The notes: generated from the sequence alone by a model not told the origin. Counted from the first letter of the stretch, positions 26,870 to 35,732 are shown. The stretch: 64,000 nucleotides of DNA from Phragmitibacter flavus (GCF_005780165.1 NZ_VAUV01000014.1:62001-126000); one strand, 5' to 3'. Program-made: numbers and translations.

Positions 26870-28909
26870 ATGCCCACTCAGCCAACTCTTGCCGCCAGGG
26901 TGCTCTCGCCCATTCGCACCGTCATCCAGCGCATCCTCCCGGAATTCGCTGGGGAACTCCTTGGTTCCCCCGAAATCCGCGAGAAAATCGTTCTCGCGGC
27001 TGATGCCACGTTGATCAACGAATTTCCAGCGGCGAGGGCGCTTCCAGGTGAATTGCGGAGGAGAATCATTGCAAGGATTCTGGATTCCATTCTCGGCGAG
27101 CCGGACACACGTTCGCTCACCCGGGCCACTCCAACCAAGGCGGCGTTGGAGGCATTGCCATTGTCGAAAGAGGAGCTTGCTCAATTGGAAATATCCGCTC
27201 CGGGTAACAGCGTCAGGGGATTTTTAATCGACGGCCACGGCGACAATGAAGATGAAGTGGCCTCCGCAGTGAAAGATCTGCTCGGCGAAAAATGGCAAAT
27301 CACCCGCCTCGATCCTCATTTGAACTGTTATCGGGCAACCAACCCCAATGTGATATTGTCCGTTCCCGAGGCATGGTCGCTTAGCCATCAATTGGATGAG
27401 ACGAAAGCCATAGAAAATGCGGAACCTGACATCGAGTGGATTCCGGCCCCTCCGGAGATTGGTGGAGAAACACCGGATTTCCGTTCTACCGTCAGAAGCT
27501 CCGCCGGGGCAGATTCCCACCTTTCATGTTCAACTCAAATCTCCTGGCACCTGAACCTCATCAATGCGCCAGCCGCTTGGGCATTCTCGAAGCAATCGGG
27601 CAAACCGGCCCATGGCAAGGGCGTTACCATCGGGCAGTTGGACACAGGGATTACCTATCATGCGGAACTTCCAATCAACAACCAACACATCCTGCTCAAC
27701 AAGGGGCGCAATCTCTATGATCCGCAACATCCTGTCGTCGGCAACAAGCCGCTTGATCCGATGATTCAGGGCAAATTCCTGAATCCCGGACACGGCACCT
27801 CCACCATCAGCATTCTGACCGGCCACAAGAAACTCAGTGGCTCCGCGCGAGATGCAAAAATCATTCCTTTCCGGATCAATCCATCCGTGGTGCATTTTGA
27901 ACCCGTGAGGATTGCAGAAGGCATCCGGCATGCTCATGAAGCAGGGTGTGATGTGATCACCATGAGCATGGGTGGCCCGCCATCCAAGACAAAGTATCTC
28001 GACCAAGTCGTGGCACGTGCGGCGGAGGATGGGGTGATCATTTGTTGTGCGGCAGGCAACCAGATTGGATCGAACAATGTGACCCCACTTGTCGTATGGC
28101 CTGCGGCTCTTGATCAGGTGATCGCGGTGGCGGGATGCAATTGCCAGGAAGAGATCTGGAGCGGCTCTTCACGCGGCCCGGAGGTCAACATCACGGCACC
28201 CGCCCAAAGTATATGGAGGGCTGCTGCGGTCACGGGTTCACTGACTCCTGCCAATCCCCCGCCAGACGGCGTCATTCGTGGGGACGGAACATCATTCGCC
28301 ACGCCGACCGTGGCTGGACTCGCCGCCTGCTGGCTCGCCCATCACGGCGGGCGCAAAGCATTGACCAAGCACTATGGCGCAGCTAGTTACGTGCCCCAAG
28401 CCTTTGCCAAACTGCTTGAGACCGTGGCCTATCGCCGTCCTCCAGGATGGAATACCAAGTTGATGGGGCCCGGTATTCTTGATGCCAAAAAACTCCTTGA
28501 GGCACCTCTTCCAGCAAAAGGCGTCTTGGGCTGGAAAAAGAAAAAACATGCTTGGGCCGGTTCCTTCGTGGGCGGCGTGTTTCAGCTGGTTAACTCGCGT
28601 GCGTCTGTCCGCAGTGGGCCGCCCTCCCCACGGGCTCGAGCCGGGGCAACTTCCGGGGCTTCACCCGCCGGGCTGCACGGGGAGCTGGCCTACCTGCTCT
28701 TTGATCGTCCTGTGCTGGCCAAACTGTTGAACCCTGAATTGGAATTGGAAGCCAGTGATTCCCCAGCGCCCACGACGCGCCGGTCTGGTGCATCAGCTTC
28801 CACCCGGACGACCGCAGTCAATGCCCGTGCTCATGAAGAGTGTTTGGAGGATGCCGCATTGCTCCTGCGTTCCTGCGCCTCCCGGCAGCTGACCGATGCC
28901 TTGTCCTAA
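26870..28909 (+). CDS. Subtilase (S8) serine peptidase without signal peptide
   Basis: A 679-residue protease and last gene of the operon. Residues 1-110 are an unrecognised helical region; about 115-200 look like a propeptide or inhibitor-like domain (FLIDGHGDNEDEVASAV to ENAEPDIEW). The S8 catalytic triad is complete: Asp258 in IGQLDTGITY, His308 in NPGHGTSTIS, Ser475 in GDGTSFATPTVAG, and the oxyanion Asn in CCAAGNQ. The tail (about 560-679) is low-complexity and rich in Ser, Ala and Arg. No export signal is visible, so it could act inside the cell. Intracellular S8 proteases occur in several conflict systems. It is followed by a terminator-like hairpin, marking the operon end. Confidence 0.88.
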   Translation: MPTQPTLAARVLSPIRTVIQRILPEFAGELLGSPEIREKIVLAADATLINEFPAARALPGELRRRIIARILDSILGEPDTRSLTRATPTKAALEALPLSKEELAQLEISAPGNSVRGFLIDGHGDNEDEVASAVKDLLGEKWQITRLDPHLNCYRATNPNVILSVPEAWSLSHQLDETKAIENAEPDIEWIPAPPEIGGETPDFRSTVRSSAGADSHLSCSTQISWHLNLINAPAAWAFSKQSGKPAHGKGVTIGQLDTGITYHAELPINNQHILLNKGRNLYDPQHPVVGNKPLDPMIQGKFLNPGHGTSTISILTGHKKLSGSARDAKIIPFRINPSVVHFEPVRIAEGIRHAHEAGCDVITMSMGGPPSKTKYLDQVVARAAEDGVIICCAAGNQIGSNNVTPLVVWPAALDQVIAVAGCNCQEEIWSGSSRGPEVNITAPAQSIWRAAAVTGSLTPANPPPDGVIRGDGTSFATPTVAGLAACWLAHHGGRKALTKHYGAASYVPQAFAKLLETVAYRRPPGWNTKLMGPGILDAKKLLEAPLPAKGVLGWKKKKHAWAGSFVGGVFQLVNSRASVRSGPPSPRARAGATSGASPAGLHGELAYLLFDRPVLAKLLNPELELEASDSPAPTTRRSGASASTRTTAVNARAHEECLEDAALLLRSCASRQLTDALS

Positions 28910-28927
28910 TTGCACCATCCGAAAGCC

Positions 28928-28963
28928 GGGTGCTTTCAGCCATCATAAGGGAAGAAAGCACCC
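28928..28963 (+). terminator. Terminator-like hairpin ending the protease operon
   Basis: A perfect 10-bp stem GGGTGCTTTC (28928-28937) and GAAAGCACCC (28954-28963) encloses a 16-base loop. It lies 19 bases after the subtilase stop codon. No T run follows, so it may instead end RNA from both sides, as an FN3 gene converges from the right. Confidence 0.55.
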
Positions 28964-29018
28964 GTCGGTTGCCAGGCTGGCTTTTGGTGGGGCGAGCTGA
29001 AGTCAGCATTTGGTTTCG

Positions 29019-29963
29019 CTAAGGCACCAAAATGGAGGCGGTGGCGGGTAATGCGCCTTCACCCGCATCATTGAAGGCGGTGATGGTGATCTGCACGTTC
29101 GCGCCGCTGGGGAGGGCGGTGAGGGTGTATTCGCTTTCAATGACGGCGTTGGCGACCTGCACGGGGGCGGGATCGGTGCCGGAGATCTGTTTGAAGACGC
29201 GGTAGCGGGCGGCGCGGCGGGCGTCTTCCCAATCGGCGTAAACCATGCCGGCGCTGCCGGGAGTGAGGACGAGGTCGTCGATGGGGCCGGGTTGTTGTCC
29301 GTCGGCGGGGCGGTCGAAACCAAAGGCATACCAGAGCGGATCGTCGGGAGTGAGGAGTTGGGAGAGTTCGGCAAGGAGACCACTCATGCGTTTATAAAGA
29401 GTTTTTTGGGCACTGTCCCTTTCCGCCTTGGCGTTGCCCATGGCGGCGAGGCTGGCATTGGCAGCGCTGCGGGCACCAGACAGGGCGGCGATTTGCGCTT
29501 GGGCGAGGGCGGCGGTGATGTTGAGCGGGGCATTCTCGTGGGTGGGATTGGCAGTGAAATAATCGCGCAACTGGCCGAGGAGAGGCAGGGGATTATCAGG
29601 GATGGCGAGAGAGCCGCTGACGAAACCAGCGGCCTGCCACTGGCTGTTCCACTGGGTGCCGAGGTGGGGTTTGAGGATGTTGACGGCGGTGGTGGCGAAG
29701 GCCCGCGCGTTGCGTTCGGCCTGGTTTTTGAGGAGGGTTTTGGCGGGTTTCGCGGATTTGGCGGCGGTAAAGATGCCTTGTTTGCCGGGAACGGGCGGGA
29801 CGGCCGTGGGATCGCCGATGAGGTTGATGAAGTCGGTGCGAATTTTTGCTTCGGTGTTTTGGGAGAGGCTGATGGCAGCGCCGTGGGTTTGGGCACCGTC
29901 GGCGGCATCTTGGGCGAGGGAGACGATGTCGTCGTAGGAATCGGGAATTTCGTTGGAGGCCAT
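29019..29963 (-). CDS. Fibronectin type III domain protein
   Basis: A 314-residue protein. The first 190 residues are helical and Ala-rich (DYFTANPTHENAPLNITAAL, then repeated ALAQAQIAALSGA). The C-terminal 95 residues form an FN3-like sandwich (VLTPGSAGMVYADWEDARRAARYRVFK to TITAFNDAGEGALP). No signal peptide is seen. I know this architecture (Ala-rich helical domain plus FN3) from uncharacterised Verrucomicrobia proteins only in general terms. It converges on the protease operon and is preceded by a 444-base gap with no gene. Function unknown. Confidence 0.72.
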   Translation of the reverse strand: MASNEIPDSYDDIVSLAQDAADGAQTHGAAISLSQNTEAKIRTDFINLIGDPTAVPPVPGKQGIFTAAKSAKPAKTLLKNQAERNARAFATTAVNILKPHLGTQWNSQWQAAGFVSGSLAIPDNPLPLLGQLRDYFTANPTHENAPLNITAALAQAQIAALSGARSAANASLAAMGNAKAERDSAQKTLYKRMSGLLAELSQLLTPDDPLWYAFGFDRPADGQQPGPIDDLVLTPGSAGMVYADWEDARRAARYRVFKQISGTDPAPVQVANAVIESEYTLTALPSGANVQITITAFNDAGEGALPATASILVP

Positions 29964-30407
29964 GATATTTTGTATTTGTTTTTATGCATGAGATACCCCT
30001 TGGGCCTTCCCATGCATGGCCGCATCACCAGACAAAGTGGGCGGTATTGGGGAGGGTTTCGGGGGTTGTTAGGTGGCAGGGAAAGGAATTTTCACGTGCC
30101 GGTTTTTGCTTAAGCACTAGGTGGACCAGGATGCAAATGTGCTTGCTGATACCAGACGCGCAGAATTTGACGGCATAGGATTTTATCTTGATAAAGGATT
30201 CGATAAATTGTCAGAACCTCTTGAAATATGGACTCTGGGCTGTCGGATGATTGGAGGTCCGATCAATCCAGGATGAAGAAGCCCAACCGGCTCATCCAAC
30301 GGCGGGTAACGTCGTAAATTGAATTCAAGCTTCCATCCCCGCCGTGGATGGCCTAGACTTTTTCCTAGACACGTTTTTTCCGTCCTTTAACACTACGCCA
30401 AGCGCGC
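29964..30407. other. 444-base gap, presumably divergent promoter region
   Basis: No frame here looks protein coding. The stretch is more AT-rich than its neighbours around 30170-30240 (for example GATTTTATCTTGATAAAGG) and lies between divergent genes, so promoters for the FN3 gene and the DUF4375 gene are expected. I could not identify clear -35/-10 pairs. Confidence 0.4.
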
Positions 30408-30905
30408 ATGAGAGGCTACCATTCCGAAACGAATACTTGGGATTCTCCGCCCACGTTGGATGAGATCTTCCAGATTGAGGAGCCTTCAACTCTTGCAGAG
30501 GAACTCGGCTACTTCATCCTCTATAAGTTCTCCATCGCCCGTCAGAAGCTCACACCGGCGGAAGACCTGTTCCTAAAGCTTCATCACATGCTTGCGGAGA
30601 TTTGGGGCCAGGGATTCTTCGACCTTTTCTACCAGCAGTATTCGCTTTCGGACTGCGTCCGGGTCGAACAAGCACTTCGTGAAATGGGCCTTCGAACTTT
30701 GGCCGACCTGTTTGTCGAGGCCAAGGCTATCTACTTGCGCCACATGCCCGATCCTTTCTCCCTTGGCAACGCCGGGCCCGACGGTGATCGATTTGACGAG
30801 ATCGCAAAGCAGTTTACGGCCGCCGGAAGCGAGATTTTCCAGCTTCCCCTTCATCTCGGACCATATGCGCGACAGCATCAACACGAATTCCGACCAATCG
30901 CCTAA
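30408..30905 (+). CDS. DUF4375 (DMP19-like) domain protein
   Basis: A 165-residue protein. The core (about residues 55-115: LHHMLAEIWGQGFFDLFYQQYS then VRVEQALREMGLRTLADLFVEA) matches the DUF4375 pattern, in which an elderly 'NGGF.Q' motif is here changed to GQGFFDLFYQ. DMP19, a shrimp virus DNA mimic, gave the family its name, but in bacteria the function is unknown. Such genes are often near immunity or polymorphic-toxin loci. Acidic content is moderate here. It stands alone before a hairpin array. Confidence 0.6.
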   Translation: MRGYHSETNTWDSPPTLDEIFQIEEPSTLAEELGYFILYKFSIARQKLTPAEDLFLKLHHMLAEIWGQGFFDLFYQQYSLSDCVRVEQALREMGLRTLADLFVEAKAIYLRHMPDPFSLGNAGPDGDRFDEIAKQFTAAGSEIFQLPLHLGPYARQHQHEFRPIA

Positions 30906-30920
30906 TCATGCGCTGTGGAG

Positions 30921-31058
30921 TGCTGCGGCTTGCCGCAGCAGTTTCGGAACCGGCCTGCCGGTTTTGATCGAGGCGGGATCGCGACTCGCGCTGCGGCGCA
31001 GCAGGCTGCGCTCCCTACAGCTGCGGCGGGCCGCAGCAGTCCAGGACGACTTCGTCGT
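30921..31058. repeat. Array of short hairpins, REP-like intergenic element
   Basis: Five or more hairpins with 5-9-bp stems and tiny apexes follow one another: TGCTGCGGC-TT-GCCGCAGCA (30921-30940), AACCGGC-CT-GCCGGTT (30948-30963), a weaker CGCGA-C-TCGCG / GCTGC-GGC-GCAGC region (about 30969-31003), CTGCGGC-GG-GCCGCAG (31021-31036) and GACGA-CT-TCGTC (about 31045-31056). The stems differ in sequence but share the two-base apex. This resembles repeat families I associate with Verrucomicrobia intergenic regions, where pairing is kept and sequence is not. It follows the DUF4375 gene and precedes the end of the RND gene. Confidence 0.6.
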
Positions 31059-31109
31059 GGGGGAAGACTTGAATTGAGTTTGTCGGATCGATTAGGCGGT
31101 CAGGAAAAC

Positions 31110-34100
31110 TTAGCTGGCTTCGACATGGATGAGGTTTGGGGTGGACTCGGTAGTGGGTTTGGTTTTCTTCACGCCGAGCTTTTCCAGGACGACGTAGAAG
31201 ATGGGGGTGAGGAACAGGCCGAAGATGGTGACGCCGATCATGCCGGCGAAGACGGCGACGCCCATGGCTTGGCGCATTTCGGCGCCGGCTCCGGAGGCGA
31301 TCACTAAGGGGAAGACGCCGGCGATGAAGGCGATGCTGGTCATGAGGATGGGACGGAGTCGGAGACGGCTGGCTTCCAGGGCGGATTCGACGATGCCTTT
31401 GCCTTCTTCGCGGAGTTTGACGGCGAATTCGACGATGAGGATGGCGTTTTTGGCGGCGAGGCCGATCAAGACGATGAGGCCGATCTGGGTGAAGATGTTG
31501 TTGTCGCCATCGGTGAGCCAGACGCCGACCATGGCGGAGAGGAGGGCCATGGGGACGATCAACAGGACGGCGAAGGGAAGGCGGAAGCTTTCGTATTGGG
31601 CGGCGAGGACGAGGAAGACCAAGAGGATGCTGATGGGGAAGATGAGCATGCCGGTGTTGCCGACGAGGATCTTTTGATAGGTGAGTTCGGTCCAGTCGAG
31701 CACCATGCCTTTGGGGAGGGTTTCGGCGGCGAGTTTTTCCATGATGGCTTCGGCCTCGCCGGAGCTGTAGCCGGGGGCGGGCATGCCGTTAATCTCGGCG
31801 GCGCGGTAGCCGTTGTAACGCATGGCGCGGTCGGGTCCGTAGGTTTCGTTGACGCTCATGAGGGAACCGAGGGGGACCATTTCGCCGTTTTGGTTGCGGG
31901 TTTTTAAGCGGGTGATGTCGGCGGCTCCGGTGCGGAATTCGGCGTCGGCCTGGGCGATGACTTGATAGGTGCGGCCGAAGCGGTTGAAGTCGTTGACGTA
32001 AAGGGAGCCGAGGTTGATTTGCATGGTCTCGAAGATGTTGGCCAAGGGGATGCCTTGTTGTTTGGCTTTGGCTCGGTCGACTTCGGCTTCGAGCTGGGGG
32101 TTGTTGACGGTGTAGCTGGTGAAGAGGCCAGCGAGTCCGGGGGTTTGGTTGGCTTTGGCGATGAGGGCCTGGGTGGCGGTGTAGAGTTCGTCGTATCCGA
32201 GATCGGCGCGGTCGGAGACGTAGAATTTGAAGCCGCCGGTGGTGCCGAGTCCGTTGACGGGGGGCGGGGTGAAGATGGCGATGAAGGCGTCCTGGACGTC
32301 GCCGAATTCGGCTTGCAGTTGTTGGGCGATGGCGGTGCCGGAGAGTTCGGGGGTGTGGCGTTCTTCGAAGGGTTTGAGGGTGGTGAAGGCGATGCCGGAG
32401 TTGGGGCTGTTGGTGAAGCCGTTGATGGAGAGGCCGGGGAAGGCGATGACGTCGGCGACGCCGGGGTGTTTCATGGCGATCTCGCTCATGCGGCGGATGA
32501 CGGCGTCGGTGCGTTCGATGGAGGCACCTTCAGGGAGTTGGGCGAAGGCGATGAGGTATTGTTTGTCCTGGGCGGGGACGAATCCGGCTGGGACGGCGCT
32601 GAAGGATTTCCAGGTGAGGAAAAGGAGGCCGCCGTAGACGAGGAGGCCGATGGCGCTGACGCGGATGAGGCGGGCGACGCCGTTGGAGTATTGATGGGAG
32701 GCCCATTCGAAGAAGCGGTTGAAGGGTCGGAAGAACCAGCCAAAGGTTTTGTCCATGGCGCGTGAGAGCCAGTCCTTGGGGGCGTGGTGATCTTTGAGAA
32801 GGAGGGCGCTGAGGGCGGGGGAGAGGGTGAGGGAGTTGATCGCGGAGATGATGGTGGAGATGGCGATGGTGATGGCGAACTGTTTATAAAATTGTCCGCT
32901 GAGGCCGGGGATGAAGGCGGTGGGGATGAAGACGGCGGAGAGGACGAGCGCGGTGGCGACGATGGGGCCGGTGACTTCGCGCATGGCGATTTTGGTGGCT
33001 TCGACGGGGGAGTGGCCGAGGGCGATGTTGCGTTCGACGTTTTCGACCACGACGATGGCGTCATCGACGACGATGCCGATGGCGAGGACGAGTCCGAAGA
33101 GCGAGAGGGCGTTGATGGAGAAGCCGAGGGCGCTCATGATGGCGAAGGTGCCGATCAATGAGACGGGGACGGCGGCGAGGGGGATGATGGAGGCGCGCCA
33201 GGTTTGCAGGAAGATGAGGACGACAAGAACGACGAGGGCGACGGCTTCGAGGAGGGTGTGGACGACGGCTTTGATGGAGTGGCGGACGAAGACGGTGGGA
33301 TCGTAAGCGAAGGCGTAGTCGAGGCCTTCGGGGAAGTCTTTTTTGAGGACGGCCATGGTTTCGCGGACCTGGCTGGAGAGTTCGAGGGAGTTGGTGCCGG
33401 GGAGTTGGAAGACGGGCAGGCCGACGGAGGCTTTGTTGTTGAGGAGGGAACGGAGGGCGTATTCGGAGGCGGCGAGTTCGACGCGGGCGATGTCGCGGAG
33501 GAGGACGCGTTCGCCGCGGGTGCCGATTTTGATGACGATGTTTTCGAATTCTTCTTCGGTGATGAGGCGGCCTTTGGTGTTGATGAGGAGTTCGGTTTCG
33601 GCGGCGTTGGGATTGGGTTGCTGGCCGACGGAGCCGGCGGCGACCTGCACGTTTTGTTCGCGGATGGCGGCGACGACGTCGGAGGCGGTGAGGTTGCGTG
33701 AGGCGACTTTGTTGGGGTCGAGCCAGATGCGCATGGCGTAGTCGCCGGAGCCGAACAGTTGGACCTGGCCGACGCCGGGGAGGCGGGCGAGGACGTCGCG
33801 CACTTGCAGGGTGGCGTAGTTGCGGACGAAGACGTCATCATAGCGTCCATCGGGGGAGAAGAGGTGGACAACGAGGGTCATGTCCGGCGAACTTTTGAGG
33901 GTGTTGACGCCGATGCGGCGGACTTCTTCTGGGAGTTTAGGTTCGGCCTGGGCGACGCGATTTTGCACCTGGACCTGGGCTTTGTCGGGGTCGGTGCCGA
34001 GCTTGAAGGTGATGGTGAGGGTCATCACGCCATCGGTGGTGGCTTGGGAGAACATGTAGAGGGAGTTCTCGACGCCGGTGATGGCTTGTTCGAGGGGGGT

Positions 34101-34292
34101 GGAGACGGTTTCGGCGATGGTTTTGGGGTTGGCACCGGGGTAGCGGGCGGTGACGACGACGGTGGGGGGGACGACTTCGGGGTATTCGCTGACGGGGAGG
34201 AGCCAGAGGGCGATGCCGCCGATGAGCAGGGTGATGATGGAGAGGACGCCAGCGAAGATGGGGCGTTTGATGAAGAAGTCGGAGAAGTTCAT
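31110..34292 (-). CDS. RND efflux transporter, HAE1 family inner-membrane pump
   Basis: A 1060-residue AcrB/MexB-like permease. It begins MNFSDFFIKRPIFAGVLS as in HAE1 pumps, has the twelve-helix pattern with two large periplasmic loops, and retains the essential Asp pair in the fourth helix (VLAIGIVVDDAIVVVENVERN). The final helices include VLIGLAAKNAILIVEFAVKL. It exports hydrophobic compounds using the proton gradient with the periplasmic adaptor encoded upstream; an outer-membrane TolC-type partner is not in this window. A longer frame upstream would translate part of the intergenic hairpins, so I set the start at the conserved MNFSDFF. Probably in one unit with the adaptor, dehydrogenase and TetR. 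Confidence 0.93.
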   Translation of the reverse strand: MNFSDFFIKRPIFAGVLSIITLLIGGIALWLLPVSEYPEVVPPTVVVTARYPGANPKTIAETVSTPLEQAITGVENSLYMFSQATTDGVMTLTITFKLGTDPDKAQVQVQNRVAQAEPKLPEEVRRIGVNTLKSSPDMTLVVHLFSPDGRYDDVFVRNYATLQVRDVLARLPGVGQVQLFGSGDYAMRIWLDPNKVASRNLTASDVVAAIREQNVQVAAGSVGQQPNPNAAETELLINTKGRLITEEEFENIVIKIGTRGERVLLRDIARVELAASEYALRSLLNNKASVGLPVFQLPGTNSLELSSQVRETMAVLKKDFPEGLDYAFAYDPTVFVRHSIKAVVHTLLEAVALVVLVVLIFLQTWRASIIPLAAVPVSLIGTFAIMSALGFSINALSLFGLVLAIGIVVDDAIVVVENVERNIALGHSPVEATKIAMREVTGPIVATALVLSAVFIPTAFIPGLSGQFYKQFAITIAISTIISAINSLTLSPALSALLLKDHHAPKDWLSRAMDKTFGWFFRPFNRFFEWASHQYSNGVARLIRVSAIGLLVYGGLLFLTWKSFSAVPAGFVPAQDKQYLIAFAQLPEGASIERTDAVIRRMSEIAMKHPGVADVIAFPGLSINGFTNSPNSGIAFTTLKPFEERHTPELSGTAIAQQLQAEFGDVQDAFIAIFTPPPVNGLGTTGGFKFYVSDRADLGYDELYTATQALIAKANQTPGLAGLFTSYTVNNPQLEAEVDRAKAKQQGIPLANIFETMQINLGSLYVNDFNRFGRTYQVIAQADAEFRTGAADITRLKTRNQNGEMVPLGSLMSVNETYGPDRAMRYNGYRAAEINGMPAPGYSSGEAEAIMEKLAAETLPKGMVLDWTELTYQKILVGNTGMLIFPISILLVFLVLAAQYESFRLPFAVLLIVPMALLSAMVGVWLTDGDNNIFTQIGLIVLIGLAAKNAILIVEFAVKLREEGKGIVESALEASRLRLRPILMTSIAFIAGVFPLVIASGAGAEMRQAMGVAVFAGMIGVTIFGLFLTPIFYVVLEKLGVKKTKPTTESTPNLIHVEAS

Positions 34293-34317
34293 GGCGGTGG
34301 ATGGGAGGGGATGTGGC

Positions 34318-34453
34318 ACAGGCATTTTGCCTGTGGGTGGGACAGGCTTGCAGCCTGTAGGGATGGGCCGGGTGGGGATTTTGGGAAGGGAGGGGACGTG
34401 GAGACGTTCGGGACAAGCAAAATGCCTGTCTCACCCACAGGCTGAAAGCCTGT
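34318..34453. repeat. Paired inverted hairpin repeats (BIME-like) between adaptor and pump
   Basis: Four 17-base hairpins: ACAGGCATTTTGCCTGT (34318-34334), ACAGGCTTGCAGCCTGT (34342-34358), ACAAGCAAAATGCCTGT (34413-34429) and ACAGGCTGAAAGCCTGT (34437-34453). Each pair is linked by a short GGGTGG or its complement CTCACCC, and the second pair is the reverse complement of the first in order, so two head-to-head units face each other. This is the layout of bacterial interspersed REP elements. It sits between the adaptor stop and pump start, where it may influence mRNA stability. Confidence 0.7.
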
Positions 34454-34461
34454 GTCACGTC

Positions 34462-35658
34462 TTACAGGTTGGAGGCTTGTGTGACGGCGACGGAGTCGAT
34501 GGTCTCGGGGGTGACGGTCATGCCGGCGCTGACGCGTTGGAGACCGTTGATGATGATGCGGTCGGCGGGGGTGAGGCCGTCGCGGATGATGCGTTTGCCG
34601 TTGACGATGGGGCCGAGTTTGACGGTGCGATAAGCGACGGTGTTGGTGTCGTTGACGGTGAGGACGAATTTCTGGCTTTGGTTGGTGCCGATGGCGCGTT
34701 CGTTGACGAGGAGTTTGGGTTCGGCGCTGCTGATGGGGAGCATGACGCGGGCGGCGAGGCCGGGGACGAGTTTGCCGTCGGGATTGGGGAAGACCATGCG
34801 CAGGACGAGGCTGCCGGTGGCGGGATCGAGGCGGTTGTCGGAGGATTCGATGCGGCCGTGATGGGGGTAGTCGGTTTCGCCGGTGAGCTGCATGGTGACG
34901 GGGATGGCGGCTTTGTTGGTGTTGTCTTTGGCGCGGTTGATCTGGTTGAAGGTGAGCAGGGTGGCTTCGTCGACATCGGCGTAGACGTAGACGTCACCGT
35001 TGGAGACGATGGTGGTGAGCAGGGTGGCGGAGCCGGGGGCGCCGGAGATCAGGTTGCCGGAGGTGACGTAGGCACGGTTGATGCGGCCGCTGATGGGGGC
35101 GCGGACCTGGGTGTGTTCAAGGTCGAGCTGGGCGGTGGCGAGACTGGCTTCGGCGGCGAGGAGTTCGGCGCGGGTTTCGTCGAGAAGCGAGGTGCGGGTT
35201 TCGGCTTCTTCGACGGAGATGGCGCGGTTTTTGAGGAGTTCGTTGGAGCGTTGGGCGTCGCGTTCGGCGATGCGGACGCGGACTTTGGCGCGGTTGACGG
35301 TGGATTGGGCGAGGTCGAAGGCGGCCTGATACCAGCGGGGGTCGATGGTGAAGAGGAGGTCGCCTTGTTGGACGTCTTGTCCGGGGTGCAGGTTGACGGA
35401 TTGGATGTGGCCGGAGACGCGGGGGCGGACTTCGACGGTTTCGATGGCATCGACACGACCGAGGAGTTCGCGGTGTTCGACCACGTTTTGTTGTTCGACC
35501 TGGGCGACGGTGACCTTGGGGGCGGGAGATGCAGCGGCGGCAGCGGTGGCAGCGGTGGCAGCGGGTTCGCCGTTGCTGGCTCGGGCCTGGAGGATGAGGA
35601 CGGCGGCGACGAGGAGCGAGAGCACCAGGACGATGCGGAGAGATGTTTTGGTTTTCAT
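34462..35658 (-). CDS. RND efflux periplasmic adaptor (HlyD/MFP family)
   Basis: A 398-residue adaptor, start at MKTKTSLRIV. An N-terminal signal-anchor helix (VLVLSLLVAAVLILQA) is followed by an Ala-rich linker, a lipoyl/barrel-sandwich half (VSGHIQSVNLHPGQDVQQGDLLFTID), a coiled-coil hairpin (about 120-190) and the return barrel (VRAPISGRINRAYVTSGNLI), then beta-barrel and membrane-proximal domains. Length and order match AcrA-type proteins. It joins the pump encoded next to an outer-membrane channel. A longer frame upstream of this start is Ser/Pro-rich and non-coding in look, overlapping the dehydrogenase gene, so it was rejected. Confidence 0.9.
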   Translation of the reverse strand: MKTKTSLRIVLVLSLLVAAVLILQARASNGEPAATAATAAAAASPAPKVTVAQVEQQNVVEHRELLGRVDAIETVEVRPRVSGHIQSVNLHPGQDVQQGDLLFTIDPRWYQAAFDLAQSTVNRAKVRVRIAERDAQRSNELLKNRAISVEEAETRTSLLDETRAELLAAEASLATAQLDLEHTQVRAPISGRINRAYVTSGNLISGAPGSATLLTTIVSNGDVYVYADVDEATLLTFNQINRAKDNTNKAAIPVTMQLTGETDYPHHGRIESSDNRLDPATGSLVLRMVFPNPDGKLVPGLAARVMLPISSAEPKLLVNERAIGTNQSQKFVLTVNDTNTVAYRTVKLGPIVNGKRIIRDGLTPADRIIINGLQRVSAGMTVTPETIDSVAVTQASNL

Positions 35659-35710
35659 GGTGGTGATGGGTGTGCTGCGTCCGCAATTGAAGATTGGGAG
35701 CGGATGGTTT

Positions 35711-35732
35711 GGGACGCGACGCAGCGCATCCC
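35711..35732. repeat. Single hairpin between dehydrogenase and adaptor genes
   Basis: GGGACGCG-ACGCAG-CGCATCCC pairs over eight positions with one G-T pair, in the gap between the dehydrogenase stop and the adaptor start. A purine-rich run of seven Ts follows on the plus strand (about 35741-35747), but in the leftward transcription direction it precedes the stem, so an intrinsic terminator is not supported. It resembles the small dispersed hairpins elsewhere. Confidence 0.45.

Noticed and set aside
30915-31307. Frame over the hairpin array and the RND 3' end
   Set aside because: It translates palindromes and the antisense of a strongly supported pump gene.
32784-33701. Plus-strand Gly/Asp/Glu-rich frames opposite the RND gene
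   Set aside because: They are antisense shadows of a gene with clear HAE1 motifs.
34318-34453. Hairpins considered as ends of an insertion sequence
   Set aside because: There is no transposase frame between them and the whole element is only 136 bases.
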